Below, piece after piece: positions 46,962-56,495 of a stretch of DNA of 64,000 nt. This DNA comes from Liriodendron chinense (lineage: Eukaryota; Streptophyta; Magnoliopsida; Magnoliales; Magnoliaceae): positions 7,625,966 to 7,689,965 of the forward strand of contig ML058433.1 in assembly GCA_003013855.2 (NCBI GenBank), in the 5' to 3' direction. The notes below the pieces were generated by a model, which worked only from the letters and a program-made list of their open reading frames with translations, ran no database searches and was not told the DNA's origin. The stretch's first letter is position 1; each line of letters opens with the position of its first letter. The translations under genes and the position numbers were made by a program.

Positions 46962-49900
46962 ATGTCCGACCACGAAGAAGAAACTCATCACTTCCCTGCT
47001 CTCGAAATAGCCGAAGCGCAACCTCCAGCGCAACAGCCCGTTGACAATACGCCAATCATACAAGAATTGGCACAAGGAATGAGAGCAATGCAAGAAATGC
47101 TCTTGCAATTCATGCAAGCACAAACCACCGCAGCAGCCAACAATCAGGTTGGCCCAGTTCAGCAAGCTCAGCAGCCATGCCGGGTCCTCCCGGCCTCCAG
47201 TTCAAATCAAGCACAACCATCGGAGTCTGCCCAAGACTACCGACAGCAGCCATCTCAGCCCTTCGCTGTGGGGCATCCTTCTCAATATCTTCCTGCGACG
47301 ACAAGGCCATCTCAGAGCACCTCCGTTGCAGGAACATCCAGTCAGCTTCCAGTCAATCTTGCAAACAACAATCTCAGTAGATCTTAGCACGTCCCCGCCG
47401 ATGGGACACCTTTTCAATTTTAGCACATCCCCGCCGATGGGATTTCAATTCAATTTCCAGCAACAGGGACAGCACTGGCGAATGCCCACAATGGGGGTCA
47501 GTGTCAAGCCCACATCAATCAGCGGACAGTGGCGAATACCCAACAAGGGGGTCACTTCCCAGCATCTCAGCCTCCTGCAAACAGGAGCACTTTTCAATTC
47601 CAGCACATCCCTGCCGATGGGATTCCAGTTAATTTCCAGCAATCTTCAATTCAGCAAAATCCAGTTAATTTCCAGCAATCTTCAATTCAGCAAAATCCAG
47701 TTAATTTCCAACAAGTTCCAGTTCAACCTTCAGTACAGTCTCCAGTTCAGTTACCATCATTTCAAGCTCAAGTTCATCAGAATCCAGTTCAATCATCAAA
47801 CCAATATCAGCAACCTGCGGTTGCTTTTCAGCAAGCCCATAGGGTCGAAGACATCGACCACTCTGCCGAAGAAGAACATGCCTTACTCCAGGAGGCACCA
47901 GTCGCTCGAACAGATCACTCAGGACTGGACGAGTTGCGGGAGCAGTTCCAGATCTTGCAAAATCAGCTTCAGCGACAGCAAGGAATCGACTTACCTTCGA
48001 CCAAGTTCAGAGACTTGTGTCCTTTCCCAGATGCTCAGGTACCTCAAAACTTTGAGGTTCCAAAGTTCAAAAGATACGACGGCAGCGGTTGTCCCACAGC
48101 ACATCTCAAGGCCTTCTGTGGAGAGCTGAGTGCAATCTCAGGAAACGAAGGGGCCCTCATTCGATTGTTCCAAAAATCTCTGAAGGGCGATGCCCTAGAT
48201 TGGTACACTTCATTGGACTGCCACCGCATCAGAACATGGGAACAGCTCTCCCAGGCTTTCGTCGACAGATTCGCATATAATCTCAACATGGCGCCCAGAA
48301 GAGCCGACCTTGCAGCACTCAGGCAAAGGAGTGATGAAACACTATCAGCTTATGTGGGACGTTGGTGAGCTATGGCAGCCAGAATGCGGACACCCATCGA
48401 CGATGAAGAACAAATCTCCATGATTGTTCATTCAACATACCCAGGCATATCCGGGTATCTCATCTCGCATCCGTATGCGAACTTCTCGCAGCTAATCCGT
48501 GCTGGAGAGCAAGTCGAAGCAGGAATCCGTGCCGGGACGATTTCCCCATGGCCTCATCAAGCCACTCCAGTCAAGAGGAACAGAGTGGAAGGAAGACCTA
48601 TCGGGCACGGGAATGGAAACCGCAGTGGTTCTCCTCCCCGCCCAACAGAGGTAAACAACATCAACACCACTGCTCAAGGAAATCAACGTACTCCCCCACA
48701 AGGACGTCAACAGTATCAGCAGAATCAAGTTCAGCATCAGCCTCAGCGATATCAGCCACAACCGAATCCTCAACCACAGCCACCTCGACAACAGCAGCAG
48801 TTCAGGGGAAATGGCCAATACTCATACCAGAACAGGCAGAATTACAGGGAGTTCAGGAAGTTCACTCCACTCAGTCAACCACTTAGTCAAATCATGACTA
48901 CGCTGGTACAAAAGCAGTTACTCACTCTGATGACACCTAGGCCTCCGCCTCATCCTCTGCCTCCAAACTACCGAGAAAATGAGTACTGTGCCTACCATCA
49001 AGGACGTGGCCACGCCACTGATCGATGCTATACTTTGAAAAATGCTATACAAGACCTAATTGATGACCGCAAGATCGTCATCTCGGTCCCTGGAACTTCT
49101 CCAGCAGCTTCCACCAACATCCTTCAGAATCCTCTGCCTCAACATCCGACGGACCCCAGTTCGTCTCGTGGCCCTGCAGTCAATAGTATAGAAGAAGGGG
49201 ACCATATCGATCGCTTCTTCTCCCCTATTCAGTCCATTCATGCTTACACTTATGAGCCGACAAATCCTCCTCCAGCCTTGCAAGGGGCAAGTCCCTTTCT
49301 TCCTTCAATCTCCGAGCCAGTAGTGCTTGAAGGAGCACCTCCATATGATATACCAGTTGTTCAAGGGGCACCTTACAACCATTCAAGCTGGGAACCAGTC
49401 GTCCTGGAAGGAGCACAATCATACATTGAGTCCACATACGAACCTGTCATCTTACAAGGGGCAACTCCAGAACAATCCAATCCGCAATGGAAGAATTATA
49501 CTCATCAGCAGCAAGAGCCCGTTGTCTTGGAAGGAGCTCTTCCAGTCAAGCCTGTCATATTGCAAGGGGCAAGTCCCGGAGGCGTATCAATCACGCTACG
49601 GCAGCTCGGACGAACAGAGAAACCTCCTGCCATATCAAGAGGACCAGTATTCATTCATGGGAGCCTCCCTGCCCCAGGAACAGTCAAGCCAGGACCACGA
49701 CCTTATGTGGTCTATGAAGACAAGCCTCGATATTACCCCTTCAGCACAGGCAACAATGTAGTCCTCAAGGCAAAAGCTTCGTACGAGGAAGATCTGGTAC
49801 CCACAACAGCACCGTTGCAAGAACCGGTGGTCCTAGAAGGCAAAAGGGAGGAAAACTACAAAGAGGTTCCATGGCACTATCCAGAATGTGCGGAAGTGGG

Positions 49901-50108
49901 GAACATGAATCCCAATGGGCGTTGCATCCGAAGAGATAATCAGAACAGAGGAGATACCAAAGGCGCTCTCTCAGGCCTCGGCAACAAAAATGAAGCCGCA
50001 TACGATGTGGCGACTCAGCTCAAGTCAATCCCTACACAAATCTCAGTATGGGAGCTACTCTGCACATCTCGCATACACCGAGAAATGTTTGCCAAGACCT
50101 TGAACTGA
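46962..50108 (+). pseudogene. Gag of element T, one frame with three premature stops
   Basis: A single frame opens at MSDHEEETHH and runs 1048 codons. TAG at 47385 and 47421 and TGA at 48366 interrupt it; each fits one C-to-T change (CAG to TAG twice, CGA to TGA). In order: Gln-rich region with FQ(Q/F)xPVNFQQ repeats, gag core near codons 355-500 (VPKFKRYDG, DALDWYTSL, FVDRFAYNL), a Pro/Gln spacer, a zinc-knuckle-like YCAYHQGRGHATDRCYTLK near codon 680, and a tail with about eight EPVVLEGA/PVILQGA repeats (49270-49835). Gag builds the particle and binds RNA. The frame ends at TGA 50106-50108 where protease continues one base further on. Confidence 0.9.
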
Positions 50109-50139
50109 TGCTCATGTCTCCTCCGATACGGCACCAGAA

Positions 50140-50784
50140 ATGATAGCATTGATGATTGGACAACTCCTGGCTCCGCGCGCCATCACCTTCACAGATAATG
50201 AGTTGCCACCAGAGGGACGAGATCATGGGCGATCCCTCAACATAGCCTTACGATACAAAGACCTCTGTGTTCCGCTGGTCCTTATCGATAATGGCTCAAG
50301 CTTAAATGTCTGCCCACTCAAGACTGCAGAACGTCTGGGAATCAGTCCTTCTTCATTCCGACCCAGCACCATATGCGTCAGAGCATTCGACAACACCCGC
50401 CGATCAGTGGAAGGGGAGGTCGACATAGAGGTACAGATAGGTCTGGAAGTCTCCACCATCACATTCCAAGTCCTGGATATATCAGCCTCTTTCAACATGT
50501 TGCTCGGACGACCGTGGCTGCACAAGGTTGGAGCTGTGCCATCAACCCTGCATCAACGAGTGAAGTATATCTGTGGAAATCAAGTGATCTCTATCCATGC
50601 AGAGAAGGAGCTCATCATTCCTTCCAATGCTGCTGCCACTGAACCAGACATCCCGGTCATCGATATCCAGCACTCTGAAGAAGACATCCCGTTTCACAGT
50701 TTCGAATTCGAGACTGTGAACTCTATCGCCAATCCAGAACCGATAAGGGTAGGACCGTGTCTTTTCACCGGCAGAGCAGTCTGA
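50140..50784 (+). CDS. Aspartic protease of element T
   Basis: It reads a Tat-type protease start (ITFTDNELPPEGRDHGRSL), the active site VLIDNGSSLNVCPL, and FNMLLGRPWLHKVGAVPSTLHQ. Its frame is +1 relative to gag and is already open from about 50110, just behind the gag stop, so the ATG at 50140 is probably not a real start. It would be made as part of a gag-pro protein if the ribosome or an ancestral copy bridged the one-base offset. The ORF ends at TGA 50782. Confidence 0.85.
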   Translation: MIALMIGQLLAPRAITFTDNELPPEGRDHGRSLNIALRYKDLCVPLVLIDNGSSLNVCPLKTAERLGISPSSFRPSTICVRAFDNTRRSVEGEVDIEVQIGLEVSTITFQVLDISASFNMLLGRPWLHKVGAVPSTLHQRVKYICGNQVISIHAEKELIIPSNAAATEPDIPVIDIQHSEEDIPFHSFEFETVNSIANPEPIRVGPCLFTGRAV

Positions 50785-50851
50785 GCCTCAAATACCGAAT
50801 GAAGAATCACTTCAAGTCCAGAAAGGTACCACTGATATATAACTAACGCAA

Positions 50852-51589
50852 ATGGGGACTCGGATACAGGCAACCTTCATGGACAAAAGAAGGAAGAAAT
50901 TTCGGTGCTCACCCATCCAGTTCGTCAAGCCAGGAGAACCTTGCAAAGATCCAGGAGGGAATCAACCGACTGCACTACACAAAGGCCTCCCGATGAGCCT
51001 AGTTTGGGCCACGTGGCCCCCCATTCGATGGGATCAGATTCTCGAACCATCTAAGCCTCCAGAAGAAGAAGAAAATGATGAAGACAAAGAAGGAAGTCAA
51101 ATACAGCAGCTTCAGGACCAGGTTACCCTGACACCTGCTCCCAACCAGGGGCACAACCTGCCCACGTCAGCATCAATCAACCAGGGGCACAACCTGCCCA
51201 CTTCTCTCAACCAGGGGCACAACCTGCCCATTTCAATCAGCAAGGGGCACAACTCGCCCATCTCAGCACCAATTAGCAAGGGGCACGACTTGCCCATCTC
51301 GGCAAAGTCAACATCATCAATCATCAGCCAGGGGCAGAAGCAGCCCATCCATTGGACCAAGAAAGGGAAGTGGCCAGCCCTAGATTGGTCTGATGTCCAG
51401 GTTCCAAACTTGTGTCTCACTGAGAAACCAGACGAACTGCAATGCGAGGTAAGTGATCCGGGAGGGACTGAGTACGACTCAGATCTCGAACCCGACCAGC
51501 AAGAAGTCATGGTCATTGGGCCAGACCATGATTCTTCGCCCAAATCATCAACCCCCACCTTCTTCAGGGGAGGAAGTGTGGGGTCCTGA
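50852..51589 (+). CDS. Repeat-rich linker frame between protease and reverse transcriptase
   Basis: This is in the same frame as the RT that follows. It holds an acidic run (EEEENDEDKEG) and six imperfect repeats of a 27- to 35-bp unit encoding (Q/K)GHNLP(T/I)S between 51140 and 51345. A strong 5' splice site, GAG/GTAAGTG, is at 51448/51449; beyond it the frame soon meets stops (51587 and after) and the DNA becomes AT-rich until about 51855, where TTTCTTTTCCTGCATTCAATAG resembles a 3' splice site. In Ogre-type Tat elements an intron lies in this region. No domain is recognised. Confidence 0.5.
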   Translation: MGTRIQATFMDKRRKKFRCSPIQFVKPGEPCKDPGGNQPTALHKGLPMSLVWATWPPIRWDQILEPSKPPEEEENDEDKEGSQIQQLQDQVTLTPAPNQGHNLPTSASINQGHNLPTSLNQGHNLPISISKGHNSPISAPISKGHDLPISAKSTSSIISQGQKQPIHWTKKGKWPALDWSDVQVPNLCLTEKPDELQCEVSDPGGTEYDSDLEPDQQEVMVIGPDHDSSPKSSTPTFFRGGSVGS

Positions 51590-51718
51590 ATGGTCATCTG
51601 TTCCCCTCACTTTTGAATCAGCCAAAGAGCCATCTGAGGGCTCTGGCTTCCAAAAAAAAACGCCTGTTTAAGCAGCGACCGGAACTTTGGAACAAGTTGG
51701 GCTCAATCATGGTCTGCA

Positions 51719-54700
51719 ATGCCCGCTTGTTCAAAGTCCCATGAATTTCGAAAATCCAAAAAAATCAAAAACTTTCAAAAGCCAAAAACATCTAGTATTT
51801 CCATTTCAGAAAAATCTCAAAAACCAAAAAATATTTCTTTTCCTGCATTCAATAGTGTGCCAAGTTCGTCTAAAGAGTCGCATGAGTTTGAAGTCGAATC
51901 ATATGATTTCGACATCGAATTAGACTTCGAACTCATGGGTCTGGACGAAGCTCGGGATGAGGAAGATGATGATCCAGCTCCCGAACTAGAGGATCTCCTC
52001 AAAAAGTTCGAATCTAAAGCCAATGTTGTAGCCGATGATTTCGAGATAGTAAACTTGGGGACGCCTGAGATCCCTAGGGAAGTACGCATTGGAAAATCGT
52101 TGCCACCTGAGATGAAACAGAAAATGATAGAGTTCCTAGCTCCAAGATTGTCCAACTTCGCGTTCTCATATGAAGACATGCCGGGGCTCGATGAAGAGCT
52201 CGTTGTACACCATCTGCCAACCAAGGCAGATATGAAGCCCGTGAAGCAAAAACTTCGAAGAATGAAGCCAGAATGGGCTCTGAAAGTCCGAGATGAAGTC
52301 ATCAAGCAGTACAACGCGGGATTCTTGGTAGTCTCCAACTACCCTGAATGGCTCGCCAACATCGTGCCAGTACCAAAGAAGGACGGCAAGGTTCGAATGT
52401 GCATCGACTTCCGAGATCTCAACAAAGCCAGTCCAAAAGATGACTTCCCTTTGCCACATATCGACACTCTAGTCGACAACACTGCAGGATACAAGATCTT
52501 CTCATTCATGGACGGGTTCTCAGGTTACAATCAGATCAAGATGGCCGTCGAAGATCGCGAGAAGACATCGTTCATCACTCCCTGGGGAACCTTCTGTTAC
52601 AGGGTAATGCCGTTCGGTCTGAAGAACGCAGGAGCAACATATCAGCGAGCAATGACAGCACTATTCCACGACATGATGAACAAAGAGCTCGAAGTATATG
52701 TGGACGACATGATCGTCAAATCTCGCACAATTGAAGGACACTTTGAAGATCTGAAGAAGTTATTCAACAGATTAGAAAAGTACAAGCTTCGCCTCAACCC
52801 TCAGAAATGTGTCTTCGGTGCAATGGGAGGTAAGCTCCTCGGCTTTATGGTGAGCGAAGATGGCATCAGGGTCGACGAGACCAAAACCAGAGCAATCATC
52901 GAGATGCCCCCTCCTAGAACAGAGAAAGAAATTCGTGGCTTCCTCGGCAGAATTCAATACATCAGTCGCTTCATCGCACAGCTCACACCTATCTGTGAGC
53001 CCATATTCAAGCTCCTTCGGAAGAACGTCCCAAAAGAATGGAATGACGATTGCCAAGTCGCCTTCAACCGCATCAAGAAATATCTCATGAATCCTCCAGT
53101 CCTAGTGCCTCCCACTCCTGGACGACCACTATTGTTATACATCTCGGTAGCAGCAGAAGCCATTGGCTGTGTCCTCGGCCAACACGACGAGACCGGGAAG
53201 AAAGAACAAGCAATATACTATTTGAGTCGAAAGTTCACCGACTACGAGACCAGGTATTCCCCGATCGAGAAGACTTGCCTCGCCCTAGTCTGGGCAACTC
53301 AGCGACTCCGTCAATACATGATTGCATTCCCTATTCTCCTTCTCGCTCACATGGATCCGCTCAAGTACCTGTTCGAGAAACCGGCACTCACTGGAAGGAT
53401 AGCTAAATGGCAGCTACTCTTGTCTGAGTTCGACATCACCTATGTCACTCAAAAGGCAATCAAGGGACAGGCCCTCGCCGATCATCTTGCGGCTCACTCT
53501 CTCCTGGACTATCAGCCGCTCAAGACATTCTTCCCTGATGAAGATCTCTTGCTCATTGAAGAGGAAGAAAAGAAGAAAAAAGATGAATGGACGTTATTCT
53601 TCGACGGCGCAGCAAATTCTAAAGGGAGTGGTATTGGAGCAATCCTCTACTCTCCAGATGATGTCCCTATTCCTATCTCGAGGCGCATCGCATTCGAGTG
53701 CACCAACAACATGGCAGAGTACGAAGCATGCATCGCTGGCTTAAGGGAAGCCATAATCTTGGGCGTCAAGAAGCTACGAGTATTTGGAGACTCACAGCTT
53801 ATCATCAATCAGACCAATGGCGAATGGAAGACCAAAGACGAGAAGTTGATACCATATCATGTGTATCTTGACAATCTGATCGAAGAATTCAAGGAAATCA
53901 CCTTCTCATACATGCCCAGAGCCAAGAACCAGTTTGCAGATGCTCTCGCCACGCTCGCATCAATGCTCGAGATCCCAAAAGGAGCTTCAGAATGGGAGCT
54001 CACAGTCGAAATTCAAGAAGAACCTGCTTTTTGCCTGCAAATAGAAGAAGCCGAAGCTGTCCCTGACAAACCCTGGTATGCCGACATCAAGCAATATCTC
54101 GAAACCCAGGAGTATCCAGAATCAGCAACAGCAACAGATCGCCGAACCATTCAGCGTTTGGCCGGCCAATTCACCATCAGTGGCGAAGTTCTTTACAAGC
54201 GATCCTATAATCACATCCTCCTCCGATGCGTCGATGAAACAGAAGCTGCAAAGATCATGAAAGAAATACACGAAGGAATCTGTGGCCCACACATGAATGG
54301 GCACATGATGGCAAAGAAGATTCTACGACTCGGCTACTACTTGGCTCACCATGGAGACAGACTGTTGCAAGCACGTCAGAAAATGCTTCAAGTGTCAAGA
54401 GCATGCGAATCAAATCCATGCCCCATCATCAGAGTTATACAACCTGACCACCCCCTGGCCCTTCTCCATGTGGGGACTCGACATCATCGGCAAGATCAGT
54501 CCCAAAGCATCAAATGGTCACGAATACATACTTGTGGCAGTCGACTACTTCACCAAGTGGGTAGAGGCAGCCTCATACACCACGATTGCAGCATCTCAAG
54601 TGATCAAATTCATGAAGAACAACATCATATGCCGATATGGAATCCCTAATGCCATCATCACAGATAATGGGACCCCGTTCGTCAACAAGAAGATGGATGA

Positions 54701-55325
54701 CTTCCTCAGCAAGTTCAAGATCCAACGTCATCGATCAAGCCCCTACCGTCCCCAGATGAATGGTGGGGTAGAAGCCGCAAACAAGACAATCGTCAGGATA
54801 CTCGAGAAGATGGTCGTGACCTATCGAGATTGGTCAGATATGCTCCCATATGCACTTTGGGCCTATCGAACGTCTGTACGGTCTGCTACGGGCGTTACTC
54901 CTTTCGAGCTTACTTACGGAATGGAAGCAGTCCTACCAGTCGAGGTGGAAATACCATCACTACGAGTGTTACTCGAAAGCGGAATTGAAGAAGGAGAATG
55001 GCAACGGGCCAGATTCGATCAGTTGCAGCTAGCAGATGAAAAACGCATGCGTGCACTAAGTCATTCACAGTGCTATCAGAAAAGGATCGCTCGGGCTTAC
55101 AACAAGAGAGTCCGAAAAAGGAGCTTCAAGGTAGGCGACATGGTCATGAAGAAGATTCTACCGTCGCACCTTCCAGATCCCAGAGGAAAGTTCAAACCCT
55201 CGTGGGACGGGCCACTGATCATCAGAGAAGTACTTCCTGGAGGCGCCCTCAGACTCACCAGCATGAGAGGGGTGGATCTTCCTTCGCCAACCAACGCCGA
55301 CAACGTGAAGATCTTTCACGGGTAA
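51719..55325 (+). pseudogene. Pol of element T: RT, RNase H, second (archaeal-type) RNase H, integrase; one frameshift
   Basis: RT: VPVPKKDGKVRMCIDFRDLN, FSFMDGFSGYNQI and YVDD near codon 327. First RNase H (codons ~470-600) has LLYISVAAEAIGCVL, where the first catalytic Asp is lost. The second RNase H (codons ~622-752) starts WTLFFDGAANSKGSG and keeps NNMAEYEA, FGDSQLI and KNQFADALA. One extra T near 54341 shifts the frame just before the integrase zinc finger; integrase then runs to 55325 with AVDYFTKWVEAA, ITDNGTPF, GVEAANKTIVRILEK and WDGPLII. RT copies the RNA, the RNases H remove it, integrase inserts the cDNA. The real upstream border depends on intron splicing near 51449-51990. Confidence 0.93.
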
Positions 55326-55815
55326 GTTATTCTGACCTTATCAAAGGTTACTTTAACAGAGCTGAAGTCAAGGGGTCAAAGCTAAGATCTCTGAGAAATC
55401 ATTCCCGTCCACCAACAAGTGTTTCAAATAAGGGGACTCCAAAAGAGAAAAATACAAAAAAAAAGAGGGGGGGATTCAAAAAGGGACAAAAAAAAAGAGA
55501 GAGAGAAAAAGAATGCAAAAGAAAAAGAAAAAGAAAAGAAAAGAAGAAAAGAGAAAGAAAAAGGGAAGCCAAAGCAAGGCACCCAAGAAAAAATCAACCC
55601 AAGAAGAAACACAGTCATCCATCCATCCATCTCAGAGGGGTCTTTAGCAAAGACCGACAGCTCTATTATCGTAACTCAGGATAAGGGCTGAAGGACTGCC
55701 ATCGGCCGGCAACGACGGATTCCCGACCTCTAGCCGCCGCAGTTATCCAGAGATCCAGAAAAGAAAAAGAAAAAAAAAAGAGGAAAAAAGAAAATGTGTG
55801 CCTAAACAAAGAGGG
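55326..55815 (+). other. Purine-rich spacer after pol
   Basis: A- and G-rich runs (AAAGAGGGGGG, AAAAAGAGAGAGAG) with no coding signal. Frames across it are Lys/Arg read-through. Confidence 0.7.
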
Positions 55816-56030
55816 CGGAGTGAAAACCCGAAAGGGCGCTCCGAGTAAAAACAGTGGGCATACAGCGGACTTGGTGAAAACCTGAAAGGGCGCCAAGGGT
55901 AAAAACAGCACAGCTGCCAAGGGGCAGGCAAGACCAAATACCCGGGACGTGGTGAAAACCTGAAAGGGCGCCACGGGCAAAAATGACGGGAAAAAGCCGG
56001 CTGTGGTGAAAACTCGAAAGAGCACTACAG
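55816..56030 (+). repeat. Four covarying hairpins with a GAAA tetraloop (possible structured RNA)
   Basis: Copies at 55816-55843, 55870-55897, 55948-55975 and 56001-56030. Each has an outer stem, then TGAAAA, a 3-bp inner stem, the loop GAAA, the other inner strand, CG or CA, and the closing outer strand. Outer stems: CGGAG/CTCCG, CTTGG/CCAAG, CGTGG/CCACG, CTGTGG/CTACAG. Inner stems: CCC/GGG, CCT/GGG, CCT/GGG, CTC/GAG. Four of the five core outer pairs change with pairing kept, while TGAAAA and GAAA never change. Each copy is followed by G(T/C)AAAAA. The plus strand is likely the RNA because it gives a GNRA loop. Confidence 0.8.
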
Positions 56031-56495
56031 GCAAAAATGGCTCAAAATGAAAAAAAAAAAGAAAAAAAAAGAGAAAAGAAAAAATAAAAGTGCAGGTACC
56101 AAGAAAGCAGACGGTCCAGATCAGTTCAAGCGGTTACAGTTCAAGAACAAGAAGAAGCGCAGTCAGGAGCGAAGAACTCTACAGACTCTGACAATCTCAG
56201 GAAACGAGAGTTTCCGTTGCCTACATCTCTAGGGAACCAAAGGATCAAGCAAGTCAAATCTCGAGATATCGGTCAAATCATTGACCGAGCCCCAGTTCTG
56301 ATTCCTATATCCCGACACAAAATCCAGACACACTCACAAGACAACTCATGGCACAGTAGATTTTCAAACAGTTTTTTCTCTTTTCAATTAAATGCATTAT
56401 ATTTCTCTTACACATATCATCTTTTTCAAAAATACAAAAAAATGCATCATCATCAATCATATATGCAAAAATCAGTGTGCAGGTGGCCAACACAA
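56031..56495. other. No gene; A-rich spacer before the antisense gene ends
   Basis: A run of A and G (56047-56090), then unremarkable sequence. Convergent 3' ends of pol transcripts and antisense PMD transcripts would meet here. Confidence 0.6.

Noticed and set aside
51566..51590. Internal polypurine tract and LTR start (AGGGGAGGAAG then TGTGGGGTCC)
   Set aside because: It resembles an LTR border, but the element T LTR begins TGTAGACACC and no second border or target duplication is present here. A central polypurine tract remains possible but unproven.
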